Assembly (NCBI RefSeq): GCF_007828215.1
Contig: NZ_VIUE01000007.1
Span: 1-64,000, forward strand
From: Pseudomonas sp. SJZ074
GTDB lineage: Bacteria; Pseudomonadota; Gammaproteobacteria; Pseudomonadales; Pseudomonadaceae
Direction of reading: 5' to 3'
DNA length: 64,000 nt
The notes beneath the pieces are model-generated. The model was not told the DNA's origin, did not search any database, and worked only from the letters and a program-made list of their open reading frames with translations. The stretch's first letter is position 1; every line of letters starts with the position of its first letter. Made by a program: the position numbers and the translations under genes. Below are positions 9,459-18,591 of the stretch, piece after piece.

Positions 9459-10994
9459 TCAGGCGCTTGAAAAATCCCGGATCAACCGCCACGCCTCATC
9501 CACCGGCAGCGGCTGTTTCATGCGTTGGGCCAGCGCCGCCATGGCCCGGCCCTCGTCGCACGCCACTGCCGCGGCGACGAGACCATCCTTACCCAACAGG
9601 CCAATGAAGGGTGGATGCTCGGGAGTGCCCTTGAATTGCACCTCGTCCCATTGTTCGACATGGCCGAGGTAGTCGTAGCGTTTGCCGAAGTGATAGGTCC
9701 AGAAAAACGGCACGTCCAGATAATGCTCCTCACCACCGAGCATGTTCGCCGCCGCGATCCGGGCCTGTTGCTGGGCCAGGCGCCAGTGTTCGATTCGCCG
9801 GGGCTGGCCGCTGAGAGGAAATGTCGCGATATCGCCGACGGCCCATATTCCATTAGTCACGCGCATGCCGGCGTCGACGGTCAATGACTGGTCCTCTTCC
9901 CGTGGCAAATCGGCGAACGGATCGGTGGCCGGGCGCACGCCGATCCCGACAACTACAAGGTCTGCGGCAAAGCGCTGGCCGTTATCCAGTACCACCGCCT
10001 CAACCTTGCCGGCACCTTCGATGTGCGCCGCTTCGCCATCGCTGTGATACACCACGCCATTGGCTCGATGCCGAGCCAGGATGGCCTGGCCGACACTGTC
10101 GCCCAACTGCGCCGCGAATGGCACGGGATGACGGGCCAGGACTGTGACGCTCAGCTCCCGTTTGCGCAGCGACGAGGCGACCTCCATGGCAATGAAACTG
10201 TCACCGATAATCACCGCCCGTTGCCCCGGCCGGACGTTGTCGAGGATCCGTCTTGTGTGCTCCATTGAACGCAATACGAACACCTGCGGCAGATCGATGC
10301 CGGACAGTTCGGGAATCCTGGGCGTTCCGCCAGTGGCGATCAATGCTGCGTCGTAGCCCAGCGTCTGTCCGTCGGCCAGGCGAACCTGGCGGGAGGTGCT
10401 GTCCAGGCCAACGACCTCGCCGTGAATCCGTTCGATGCGTTGCTGTGTGAAATAAGTTTCATCTCGCAGCGCGGGTGTGTCGTCGACGGTCATGTCACCG
10501 GCCAGGACGTACTTGCTCAGCACCGTGCGGTCATACCCGGCGTCGGTTTCGCGATCGATCAGCTGAATCCGGCCGCCGAAGCCTTTATCGCGCAATGCCG
10601 CGGCGCATGCGGTGCCGGCGGCCCCGGCACCGATGATGACAAAAGTGCGCGGGTCGTCGGCCGGTGGGATTTTCTCGGCGGGCAGTGGTTGGTCATCGAC
10701 CCAGATGTCGCCGTCGCGCACTTCGACGTGATAGCGCTCCAGGCTGTCGAGGGCCGGCGGTTCGCACAGGGCGCCGTCTTCGGCCCGAAAGGCCGCCTTG
10801 TGCCACGGACAGATCAGCCTTCCATGACACACCGCACCCTTGGCCAGCGGTGCGCCGGCGTGCGGGCATCTGCCCTGGAAGGCGCGTACCTGGTCGCCCA
10901 CGCGCAGTAGCAGGAGGGGCGTTTCGTTGATCTTGACTTCGAGGCCGCGGTCTTCGCGTACATCCGCGAAGCGGGCGACTTGATGCAAGGGCAT
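9459..10994 (-). CDS. Rieske [2Fe-2S] / FAD-dependent pyridine nucleotide oxidoreductase
   Basis: This 511-residue fusion has an N-terminal Rieske domain with the cluster ligands Cys43-Pro-His45 and Cys62-Pro-Trp-His65, followed by a two-dinucleotide-fold oxidoreductase: FAD motif IGAGAAGTA near residue 120, an NAD-binding motif near 250, and GIWAVGDIA near 395. This is the layout of AIFM3/rubredoxin-reductase-like proteins that pass electrons between NAD(P)H, FAD and an iron-sulphur cluster. The partner is unknown: no oxygenase gene is adjacent. It is transcribed alone, convergent with pgaD and divergent from the PEBP gene. Confidence 0.85.
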   Translation of the reverse strand: MPLHQVARFADVREDRGLEVKINETPLLLLRVGDQVRAFQGRCPHAGAPLAKGAVCHGRLICPWHKAAFRAEDGALCEPPALDSLERYHVEVRDGDIWVDDQPLPAEKIPPADDPRTFVIIGAGAAGTACAAALRDKGFGGRIQLIDRETDAGYDRTVLSKYVLAGDMTVDDTPALRDETYFTQQRIERIHGEVVGLDSTSRQVRLADGQTLGYDAALIATGGTPRIPELSGIDLPQVFVLRSMEHTRRILDNVRPGQRAVIIGDSFIAMEVASSLRKRELSVTVLARHPVPFAAQLGDSVGQAILARHRANGVVYHSDGEAAHIEGAGKVEAVVLDNGQRFAADLVVVGIGVRPATDPFADLPREEDQSLTVDAGMRVTNGIWAVGDIATFPLSGQPRRIEHWRLAQQQARIAAANMLGGEEHYLDVPFFWTYHFGKRYDYLGHVEQWDEVQFKGTPEHPPFIGLLGKDGLVAAAVACDEGRAMAALAQRMKQPLPVDEAWRLIRDFSSA

Positions 10995-11132
10995 GGTCGG
11001 TCTCCGGCAGGCGTTTCTCGTTGGAGTCGGCCGATTGGAGCGAGGTTCAGCATAATTGTCACTGCAACCCGGGCGGTGCTGGGGCTATAGTGCGCAGGCC
11101 GTCCATGGCCTGACCCGCATAAGGTGCCCGGT

Positions 11133-11693
11133 ATGACCCGATTGACTTCCCTGACCCCCTGGCTGGCAGCCTTCGTCCTGGTGCTGTGCGCACAAGGGGC
11201 TGTCCAGGCCGAGGAGCGCTTTACGCTCAACATCCCCGGCGTGTCGGATGACCGTCTTTTCACCGCTGCGGCTGCCAGTGACGCCAACAATTGCGGTGGC
11301 AAGAACATTTCCCCTGCCCTGAGCTGGAATGCCGGCCCGCCGGGTACCCTCAGCTACGCCATCGTCATGCTGGATCCGGATGGCCAAAGGGGTCAGGGCG
11401 TCGACCACTGGGTCCTTTACGGCATCAAGGCCACCACGCGGCAAATTCCGACGGGGGCAGGCAGCAAGACCACGCTGGAAGGCGTGAGCGGTATCAACAG
11501 CAAGAATACCCACGGTTATATCGGTCCTTGCCCACCCATCGGCGACAGCGCTCATCACTATCTGATCCAGCTCTTCGCCCTGGACTTGCCTCCGGATGCG
11601 TTGCCCGCGGGGCTGACCCGTGCCCAACTGATGGAAAAGATCAACGGTCACGTGTTGCGCAACAGCAGCGTCGTGCGGCGTTACCACCGCTGA
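11133..11693 (+). CDS. YbhB/YbcL family PEBP-like protein, exported
   Basis: This 186-residue protein has a signal peptide (hydrophobic residues 8-24, cleavage near VQA/EE) and a phosphatidylethanolamine-binding-protein fold. Family motifs are visible: a YAIVMLDPDG-like ligand-pocket strand, DHWVLYGI, and GPCPP. Bacterial YbhB/YbcL proteins resemble Raf kinase inhibitor protein, but their ligands are mostly unknown. The ATG at 11133 has AAGG about 8 bases upstream; a GTG nine bases earlier overlaps that site and is less likely. It is divergent from the Rieske gene. Confidence 0.85.
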   Translation: MTRLTSLTPWLAAFVLVLCAQGAVQAEERFTLNIPGVSDDRLFTAAAASDANNCGGKNISPALSWNAGPPGTLSYAIVMLDPDGQRGQGVDHWVLYGIKATTRQIPTGAGSKTTLEGVSGINSKNTHGYIGPCPPIGDSAHHYLIQLFALDLPPDALPAGLTRAQLMEKINGHVLRNSSVVRRYHR

Positions 11694-11774
11694 CTCAAGC
11701 CATGTGAACTTTATGGCGAGGGGTTCCGTTCGGCGGCGCCTCGCCATTCCAACCACCTGATAGTCAATCTGCCC

Positions 11775-13088
11775 ATGACCGCCATCACCCATCCGCCAGG
11801 CGACCGGTTCAGCCGGTCCGACTATAAGACCCTGGGGCTTGCCGCCTTGGGCGGGGCGCTGGAGATCTACGATTTCATCATCTTCGTTTTCTTCGCCCTG
11901 ACCCTCAGCCAGTTGTTCTTTCCTCCGGAAATGCCCGACTGGCTGCGCCTGCTGCAAAGTTTCGGGATTTTCGCCACCGGCTACCTGGCGCGGCCACTGG
12001 GCGGCATCCTTATGGCGCACTTCGCGGACCGCCTGGGACGCAAGCGGGTATTCAGCCTGAGCATCCTGATGATGGCCTTGCCGTGCCTGCTCATCGGCGT
12101 GATGCCAACCTATGCCCAAATCGGCTATTTCGCACCACTGCTGCTGTTGGCGCTGCGCATCCTGCAGGGCGCGGCGGTGGGTGGTGAGGTGCCGAGCGCC
12201 TGGGTGTTCGTGGCCGAACATGCCCCGCTCCACCATCGTGGCTACGCCTTGGGCTTTCTCCAGGCGGGCCTGACCTTCGGTTACTTGCTCGGCGCGCTGA
12301 CCGCCACGGCGCTGGCCCGTATCTACACCCCGACGGAAATGCTCGATTACGCCTGGCGCTTGCCCTTCCTGCTGGGGGGAGTCTTCGGTGTCATCGGCGT
12401 CTGGCTGCGTCGCTGGCTGAGCGAAACGCCGATCTTCATGGCCTTGCAAGCCAACCGCGAAGGCGCGGCGGAGTTGCCGTTGCACACGGTGCTGCGGGAC
12501 CATCGACAGGCCTTGCTGCCCGCCGTCATTCTGACCTGCGTACTGACCTCCGCCGTGGTGGTGTTCGTGGTCATTACCCCGACCGTGATGCAGAAGAGCT
12601 TCGGCATGACGCCCGGCCAGACCTTCGCCTTGAGCAGCCTGGGCATCGTCTTCCTGAACATCGGCTGTGTCCTGGCCGGCCTCATCGTCGACCGCATCGG
12701 CGCCTGGCGCACCGTCCTGCTTTACAGCCTGCTGTTGCCCCTGGGCATCTGCGTGCTCTACGCCAGCCTGATCAACGGCGGTGCCTGGCTGGGCCTGGCC
12801 TACGCCGTGGCCGGTCTGGGTTGCGGCGTGGTCGGCGCGGTGCCTTCGGTGATGGTCAATCTGTTTCCGCCGAAGATCCGCGTCTCTGGCATCTCGTTCA
12901 CCTACAACATCGCCTATGCGCTGTGGGCCAGTGTTACGCCGCTGGTACTGATTGCGTTGGTGCCATGGAGTCCGTGGGTATGCGTGGGGTATAGCGTCGT
13001 GATGGGGGCGGTAGGCGTCGCGGCGGCGATGTTTTTTTCGCGGCGGCCCATCAAGTCGGCGCAGCCTTCATGGGCGTGTGACGCCTAG
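11775..13088 (+). CDS. MFS transporter, metabolite:H+ symporter (MHS) type
   Basis: This 437-residue, about 12-helix transporter shows the MHS signatures: the loop 2-3 motif FADRLGRKRVF and the RILQGAAVGGEVPSAWVFVAEH-type segment near residues 130-150. Family members carry citrate, dicarboxylates, shikimate or betaine with protons. The substrate cannot be read from the sequence, and no catabolic genes flank it. It converges on the LysR gene, with only about 30 bp between the stops. Confidence 0.82.
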   Translation: MTAITHPPGDRFSRSDYKTLGLAALGGALEIYDFIIFVFFALTLSQLFFPPEMPDWLRLLQSFGIFATGYLARPLGGILMAHFADRLGRKRVFSLSILMMALPCLLIGVMPTYAQIGYFAPLLLLALRILQGAAVGGEVPSAWVFVAEHAPLHHRGYALGFLQAGLTFGYLLGALTATALARIYTPTEMLDYAWRLPFLLGGVFGVIGVWLRRWLSETPIFMALQANREGAAELPLHTVLRDHRQALLPAVILTCVLTSAVVVFVVITPTVMQKSFGMTPGQTFALSSLGIVFLNIGCVLAGLIVDRIGAWRTVLLYSLLLPLGICVLYASLINGGAWLGLAYAVAGLGCGVVGAVPSVMVNLFPPKIRVSGISFTYNIAYALWASVTPLVLIALVPWSPWVCVGYSVVMGAVGVAAAMFFSRRPIKSAQPSWACDA

Positions 13089-13119
13089 TCCTGCTAAGAC
13101 GCCTCTGCAGGTTCAGCCT

Positions 13120-13998
13120 TCAAAGGCGTTCGCGCAAAAAGTCCACAAAGGCCCGGGTGCGTGCCGAGCGGCGTCGGTCCTGGCTGAATACCGCGTGGAT
13201 GGGCAATGCCGTCGGCTGATAAGGAGCGAGCACGTGGGCCACGGTTCCCTGGCGGACATCGGCGGCGAACAACCACTGGGGTGAAAGCGAAAGGCCTAAC
13301 CCGCTAAGCACCATTTCCCGGATCGCTTCGCTGCTGTTGCTGGTGACGTTGCCCTTGATCGTCACGTGATGTCGCTCGCCCTGGCAGTCGAACTGCCAGA
13401 CGTCATAATGCTCCAGCAGGGTAAACCCCAGGCAGTTATGACGGGATAGGTCGGACGGTTCGAGTGGTGTACCGTACCGTTGCAGGTAGGCGGGAGAGGC
13501 ATACACCCGGCGCGTGCTCTCGCCGAGCTTCAAGGCCACCAGTCCTTCGTTCTTGATTGCGCCGATACGAATGGCCACGTCGATGTTTTCCTTCAATACA
13601 TCCTCATGGTGATCGCTCAGTCTCAGATCGATCCGAACTTGTGGATGAAGCGCCAGGAAGTCACCCACCAAAGGTGCTATGCATAACCGTCCGAAACTCA
13701 CCGGCGCCGCCACGCGCAGCAGGCCGGCGACTTGTTCCTGTCCGCTGGCGAAACTGAGCCGGGCGGTGTCCAGGCTGGCAAGGATGTCCTTGCTCTGGGC
13801 GTAGAATCGCTGGCCTTGGTCGGTCAATGCCAGATGGCGGGTGCTGCGGGCAAACAGTGCTCCGCCCAGGTGTTTCTCCAACCCGCGGATCTGTTTGCTC
13901 ACTGCCGGTTGACCCAGGTTCAGTTCCCTGGCGACGGCCGAGAACGAGCCGCGTTCCACCACCCGTACGAATACCTGCATAGCGTCGAACAGATCCAT
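13120..13998 (-). CDS. LysR family transcriptional regulator
   Basis: This 292-residue regulator has an N-terminal winged helix-turn-helix (MDLFDAMQVFVRVVERGSFS... RQLNLGQPAVSKQIRGLE-like pattern, residues 1-60) and a periplasmic-binding-protein-like effector domain (about 90-290). It is divergent from the quinone oxidoreductase gene with a 107 bp gap, the usual arrangement when a LysR protein controls its neighbour. That regulation is inference; no T-N11-A site was assigned. Confidence 0.88.
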   Translation of the reverse strand: MDLFDAMQVFVRVVERGSFSAVARELNLGQPAVSKQIRGLEKHLGGALFARSTRHLALTDQGQRFYAQSKDILASLDTARLSFASGQEQVAGLLRVAAPVSFGRLCIAPLVGDFLALHPQVRIDLRLSDHHEDVLKENIDVAIRIGAIKNEGLVALKLGESTRRVYASPAYLQRYGTPLEPSDLSRHNCLGFTLLEHYDVWQFDCQGERHHVTIKGNVTSNSSEAIREMVLSGLGLSLSPQWLFAADVRQGTVAHVLAPYQPTALPIHAVFSQDRRRSARTRAFVDFLRERL

Positions 13999-14105
13999 GG
14001 GGATTTGGCCTCTTTGGGGAATAAATCCTATCCATTGTTGCTCACTTATCGGAATGCGTCGTTGCTCGCAACATGAACCTACCCACCCATTGGAGGTTTA
14101 CCGTC

Positions 14106-15110
14106 ATGAACAACAACACCATGCCCGCCGCCGTCGCCGAAGCTGCCCAGGCTCCCTTGATCGTCCGCTACATTCCCCGGCCTGTTCCGGGCAAGGGACA
14201 GGTCTTGATCAAGGTCCACGCTGTAGGAATCAACCCACTGGATACCAAGATCGCGGCAGGGGGCGGTGCCCATGCTCGTCAGCCGCTGCCTGCTGTATTA
14301 GGAATTGACCTGGCCGGAACGGTCGTAGCGTTGGGGGAAGGTGTGAATGACTTTGTCCTCGGCGAGGAAGTCTTCGGCATGGCAGGAGGTATCGGCGGCG
14401 CTCAAGGCGCCCTGGCCGAATACATTGCTGTTGATGCTCGCCTGATCGCGCCCAAACCCGTTTCACTGAGCATGCGGGAAGCGGCGGCATTGCCGCTGGT
14501 CTTCATCACGGCCTGGGAAGGGCTGGTGGATCGCGCCAATGTCCGTGCCGGCCAGCAAGTGCTGATCCATGGTGGCGCGGGTGGTGTCGGTCAAATGGCC
14601 GTGCAGATCGCCAGGGCACGGGGCGCCGAGGTCTATGCCACCGGCTCGATCGGCAGCCTGGATTTCATCCGTGAGCTGGGCGCGACGGTCATTGACTACC
14701 GATCCGAGGACACCGACAGCTACGTACGCCTGCACACCGATGGCGAGGGCTTCGACATCGTTTATGACACGGTCGGCGGCCCGACCCTGGACGCGTCGTT
14801 CAACGCCGTGAAGACCTACACCGGCCACGTCCTCAGTTGCCTGGGCTGGGGACAACACAGCCTGGCGCCATTGTCGTTTCGTGGCGCGAGTTATTCCGGT
14901 GTATTTACCTTGATGCCCTTGCTGACCGGCAAGGGGCGCGAGCGCCATGGCCAGATCTTGCGCGAGGCGGCAGGGCTGGTTGAGGCCGGGAAACTGCGGA
15001 TCAAGGTCGATCCACGGCGGTTTGGCCTGGGCGAGGTCAATGACGCGTTTGTGCAAGTGGCCGGAGGGTGCGGACAAGGGAAAACGGTGGTGGAAATCGG
15101 GACTGAATGA
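14106..15110 (+). CDS. Zinc-independent quinone oxidoreductase-like MDR protein
   Basis: This 334-residue medium-chain dehydrogenase/reductase has a GroES-like domain (about 20-120), then a Rossmann fold with the NADPH motif GGAGGVGQMAVQIA. The zinc-ligand pattern of true alcohol dehydrogenases is absent, so an NADPH:quinone reductase or enone reductase is more likely. The ATG at 14106 has GGAGG 9 bases upstream, clearly better than the ATG at 14073. It is probably controlled by the divergent LysR gene. Confidence 0.85.
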   Translation: MNNNTMPAAVAEAAQAPLIVRYIPRPVPGKGQVLIKVHAVGINPLDTKIAAGGGAHARQPLPAVLGIDLAGTVVALGEGVNDFVLGEEVFGMAGGIGGAQGALAEYIAVDARLIAPKPVSLSMREAAALPLVFITAWEGLVDRANVRAGQQVLIHGGAGGVGQMAVQIARARGAEVYATGSIGSLDFIRELGATVIDYRSEDTDSYVRLHTDGEGFDIVYDTVGGPTLDASFNAVKTYTGHVLSCLGWGQHSLAPLSFRGASYSGVFTLMPLLTGKGRERHGQILREAAGLVEAGKLRIKVDPRRFGLGEVNDAFVQVAGGCGQGKTVVEIGTE

Positions 15111-15290
15111 TTGGATCTCCCGTTGCCGGTCATGTGCCGTCTCGCTAGCCGCCTCTTGCGCCTGGGCATCCACGATGGCCAGGCGCTGCTGTTTCTGCGC
15201 CGCCAAAAAAAATTTGCTGTCGTTAACCCGAACCGCAAATCCTCCTCGTCTGAGCTTGTGAACGGATCATTCACTCACGAGGTTCAGCCC

Positions 15291-16961
15291 ATGTCCCGTC
15301 CCCGTCCATTTCTTCGTCCTGCAGCCCAGGGCTTCACCGTGACCTTATTGGTGGCGCTGGCGGGTTGTGGGTTGTCTTCGTCCCGAGAGACCGCCGAACC
15401 CGCCGCAGCGGCCGCCAAGCCCGAACTGCAACACGAGATCGCCCCCGCGCCGTCTCAGGTCAAGCGCATGGTCGTGCCGGCGCCGGTTGGTTCGCTACGG
15501 GTGGCAAGCGATACCGCCGTTGCGGATTACCGCAGCGAGCCGCGGGAACAATATGAAAAACTTCCGGACAATCCCATCCACAGCGTTGCTGAAACACCGG
15601 TGTCGACCTTCAGCGTGGATGTCGACACCGGTAGCTACGCCAATGTGCGACGTTTCCTCAACCAGGGTAGCCTGCCGCCCGAAGGGGCTGTGCGGCTGGA
15701 GGAAATGGTTAACTACTTTCCCTACACCTACGCACTGCCTACCGATGGTTCGCCATTTGGCGTGACCACCGAAGTGGCGCCGTCGCCGTGGAACCCTCAC
15801 ACCCGTTTGCTGCGCATCGGCATCAAGGCTTCCGACCGCGCCGTGGCGGACCTGGCGCCGGCCAACCTGGTCTTCCTGGTGGACGTTTCCGGCTCGATGG
15901 ACCGTCGTGAAGGCCTGCCACTGGTCAAAAGCACGCTGAAGTTGCTGGTGGACCAGTTGCGCGATCAGGATCGGGTATCCCTGGTGGTCTATGCCGGTGA
16001 GTCGCGGGTGGTGCTCAAGCCCACCTCGGGTCGCGATAAAGCCAAGATCCGCAACGCCATCGATCAGTTGAATGCCGGAGGCTCCACCGCAGGCGCTTCG
16101 GGTATCGAACTGGCTTACCAGATGGCCCGGGAGAGCTTTATCGACAAAGGTATCAACCGCATCCTGCTGGCCACCGACGGCGACTTCAACGTCGGCATCA
16201 GTGATTTCGACAGCCTCAAGCAGATGGCGGTGGACCAGCGTAAAAGTGGCGTCTCTCTGACGACCCTGGGTTTCGGTGTGGATAACTACAACGAACACCT
16301 GATGGAACAACTGGCCGATGCCGGCGACGGCAACTACGCCTACATCGACAACTTGCTCGAAGCGCGCAAGGTGCTGGTGGACCAGCTCAGCTCGACTCTG
16401 GCGGTGGTGGCGCGGGATGTGAAGTTGCAGGTGGAGTTCAACCCGGCCCAGGTCAGCGAGTATCGCCTGTTGGGTTATGAGAACCGCGTCCTGAAACGTG
16501 AGGATTTCAACAACGACAAGGTCGATGCCGGCGAAATCGGCGCGGGGCACACGGTGACGGCGCTGTATGAAATCGTACCCAAAGGTGAGCAGGGTTGGCT
16601 GGAGCCGCTGCGCTATGCCAGCCCGCAGCCCAAACAAGAGGGCAAGGCCGGTGAGCTGGCGATGTTGCGGGTACGCTACAAGCCCGCTGAGGGCGGCAGC
16701 AGCCGGCTGATCGAGCATCCCATTGCCGGTGCCCAGGGCGAAGGCAAGGCCAGCGATGACCTGCGTTTCTCGGCCGCGGTGGCAGCCTTTGCACAGCAAC
16801 TCAAGGGTGAGGGGCGCTACACTGGGTCGATGAGTTTGAAGGACACCGCTCAGTTGGCCCGTTCTGCCCGGGGCGATGACCCCTTCGGGTTGCGTGCCGA
16901 GTTCGTGCAGATGGTCGAGCTGGCGCAGAGCCTCACGCCTGAGGTCAAGCACGGCTCCTGA
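15291..16961 (+). CDS. von Willebrand factor A domain lipoprotein (YfbK-like)
   Basis: This 556-residue protein has a lipoprotein signal (LVALAGC). Three regions follow: an N-terminal vWA-associated region with TFSVDVDTGSYANVRRF, a vWA domain with an intact MIDAS motif (Asp198-x-Ser200-x-Ser202), and a C-terminal DUF3520-type region. The E. coli relative is YfbK. Such proteins bind metal through MIDAS and are thought to mediate protein contacts in the periplasm; the role is unknown. The ATG at 15291 has GAGG upstream and gives a clean signal; the longer frame from 15111 is not needed. An ECF sigma gene follows downstream. Confidence 0.87.
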   Translation: MSRPRPFLRPAAQGFTVTLLVALAGCGLSSSRETAEPAAAAAKPELQHEIAPAPSQVKRMVVPAPVGSLRVASDTAVADYRSEPREQYEKLPDNPIHSVAETPVSTFSVDVDTGSYANVRRFLNQGSLPPEGAVRLEEMVNYFPYTYALPTDGSPFGVTTEVAPSPWNPHTRLLRIGIKASDRAVADLAPANLVFLVDVSGSMDRREGLPLVKSTLKLLVDQLRDQDRVSLVVYAGESRVVLKPTSGRDKAKIRNAIDQLNAGGSTAGASGIELAYQMARESFIDKGINRILLATDGDFNVGISDFDSLKQMAVDQRKSGVSLTTLGFGVDNYNEHLMEQLADAGDGNYAYIDNLLEARKVLVDQLSSTLAVVARDVKLQVEFNPAQVSEYRLLGYENRVLKREDFNNDKVDAGEIGAGHTVTALYEIVPKGEQGWLEPLRYASPQPKQEGKAGELAMLRVRYKPAEGGSSRLIEHPIAGAQGEGKASDDLRFSAAVAAFAQQLKGEGRYTGSMSLKDTAQLARSARGDDPFGLRAEFVQMVELAQSLTPEVKHGS

Positions 16962-16978
16962 GTCTAGCGAGGATCCCT

Positions 16979-17067
16979 GTGCGGGAGCCTGCTTGCGATG
17001 GCGGTGGACCAGTCAATGGAAAAGTTGGCTGACACATCGCCTTCGTGAGCAGGCTCGCTCCCACAGC
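16979..17067. repeat. REPIN between the vWA gene and the sigma factor gene
   Basis: Two inverted, partly degenerate REP cores (GGGAGCCTGCTTGCGATGGC and GTGAGCAGGCTCGCTCCCAC) around a spacer. It separates two genes that otherwise look co-transcribed. Confidence 0.82.
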
Positions 17068-17121
17068 GGGCCTGTGCTGTTTGCAGAATCGCATTTCAAC
17101 TGGAAGGAATCCGCCACCCAA

Positions 17122-17694
17122 ATGCCCACCCCGATTGACTCCGTCAGCGACGAAACGCTGCTGGCCCGCTACCGCGACGGTGATGGCGCCAGTTTTGAAA
17201 TCCTGTATGCGCGGCATCGGCAGGGGCTTTACCGTTTCCTCGTATCCTTGAGCAACAAGGCCGAGCTGGCCGAGGAGGTCTTCCAAGACACCTGGCTCAG
17301 CCTGATCCGCAGCAGCACCCAGCCACAAGGACGGGCGAGTTTTCGTACCTGGCTGTTCCAGATTGCCCGCAACCGATTGATCGATCACTGGCGCCGGCAC
17401 GGTGTTCACAATCCATTGCATGACAGCTATGACGAGCAGCTTCACGTCCAGACCGACGACGCCAATAGCCCGGAACAACAGTTGAGCCTGAGCCGCGATC
17501 AGGGCCGCCTGGAGGCCGCGTTGCAGGCCTTGCCCGAAGACCAGCGCGAAGTCTTCCTGCTGCGCCTGCACGGCGATCTGGAGCTGCCACAGATCGCTGC
17601 CTTGACCGGCGTCCCGCTGGAAACAGTAAAGAGCCGTTTGCGTTACGCCCAGCAGAAGCTGCACCGGCTGCTGGCCGAGGAGGTACCCGCATGA
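17122..17694 (+). CDS. ECF-type RNA polymerase sigma factor
   Basis: This 190-residue sigma-70 family factor has region 2 (residues about 20-90, including AEEVFQDTWLSLIR and FRTWLFQIARNRLIDHWRR) and region 4 (about 125-185, ALPEDQREVFLLRLHGDLELPQIA then a helix-turn-helix ending TVKSRLRYAQQKL). It overlaps the next gene by 4 bases, the usual ECF/anti-sigma coupling. The target regulon is unknown. GGAAGGA lies 13 bases before the chosen ATG, a long spacing, so the start is moderately sure. Confidence 0.9.
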   Translation: MPTPIDSVSDETLLARYRDGDGASFEILYARHRQGLYRFLVSLSNKAELAEEVFQDTWLSLIRSSTQPQGRASFRTWLFQIARNRLIDHWRRHGVHNPLHDSYDEQLHVQTDDANSPEQQLSLSRDQGRLEAALQALPEDQREVFLLRLHGDLELPQIAALTGVPLETVKSRLRYAQQKLHRLLAEEVPA

Positions 17695-18305
17695 TTGACT
17701 CCCGACAGACCCCGGATCCCGCCGACGAAGCGCTGGTCGAGCATTTCCGCCAACACACCGGCGGCGAGCCCCCCGCGTCCCTGGACGCCTTCATCCTGGC
17801 CACCGCCCGCCGCGAAGCGCCGGCGCCCAGGCCGAGCCTGTGGCAACGTTGGCTGCAGGCCTGCCAACGGCCGCGCTGGCAAATGGCGTTCGCCACGGTG
17901 GCGGGTGTGGCGCTGATGATCGGTCTGGTGCTGCGTTCGCCGGTTCCAAGGGACGAACTGGCGGCGCCGGCAACGCTGGATTATTCCGCTGCCCGACAAG
18001 AACTTGCCGTTGCCCCCGCTCCGGCCGCCCCTGCTGCTCCGGCACCGATGGCGCGCATGGCGCCCCTGGGTGAACTGAGCCGGGAACCGGAGCAGCCTGT
18101 GCAAGTCCAGGCGGATAAGCCCATGGCGAAAAAGAGCCAATCCGTACCCGCCGCACCCCCTTCGCTGGAGCAGGGGTTGCTGGAAATCCTGCGGCTGCGC
18201 CAGGCGGGGCAGACCAAGGCGGCGGATGAGAAACTGCTCGCGCTGCACAAGCGTTTCCCCAAGGAAGACTTGCCGGCACGGCTGGAGGCGTTGCAGAAGC
18301 GTTGA
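17691..18305 (+). CDS. Probable anti-sigma factor, single membrane helix
   Basis: This 204-residue protein has an acidic cytoplasmic N terminus (1-60), one membrane helix (about residues 64-82), an Ala/Pro-rich linker and a C-terminal helical segment. No zinc-binding HxxxCxxC motif is seen. The ATGA overlap with the ECF sigma gene and the topology suggest a membrane anti-sigma factor. The Ala/Pro linker plus a short helical tail could reach a periplasmic partner such as the upstream vWA lipoprotein; that link is inference. Confidence 0.7.
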   Translation: MIDSRQTPDPADEALVEHFRQHTGGEPPASLDAFILATARREAPAPRPSLWQRWLQACQRPRWQMAFATVAGVALMIGLVLRSPVPRDELAAPATLDYSAARQELAVAPAPAAPAAPAPMARMAPLGELSREPEQPVQVQADKPMAKKSQSVPAAPPSLEQGLLEILRLRQAGQTKAADEKLLALHKRFPKEDLPARLEALQKR

Positions 18306-18373
18306 GGGAATCGGCGCATATGAAGCCCAGTGTCCGCACATCAATGCTGCTTACTTCAGGATGTCAATGAACC

Positions 18374-18465
18374 GGTGGCGAGGGAGCTTGCTCCCGCTGG
18401 GCTGTACCGCAGCCCTTTTTTGTGAGCGCTTCGCACTCAAGCGGGAGCAAGTTTTCTCGCTACGA
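18374..18465. repeat. REPIN of the GGGAGC-TTGCTCCC type
   Basis: Two inverted copies of a different REP subclass (GGCGAGGGAGCTTGCTCCCG and GCGGGAGCAAGTTTTCTCGC) around an internal hairpin. It marks the left boundary of the region holding the PIN and Wadjet genes. Confidence 0.8.
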
Positions 18466-18591
18466 TGATTCATGCAAACCTCAGGAATGGGGGCGTGAAG
18501 TGGTAAGTTGCAATATTGCTGGAGAGGGCAGGCGAAGCTGTAAGCGGTCCGTCACCGCTTGGCGTTACAAATGCAGGCGTAGCAGGATCAT

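Noticed and set aside
18466..18591. A copy of the tRNA-Arg 3' end as a left attachment site
   Set aside because: I compared this gap by eye with the tRNA tail (CTGGCGCACCAGGCGGGATT) and found no match, so no att pair is claimed.
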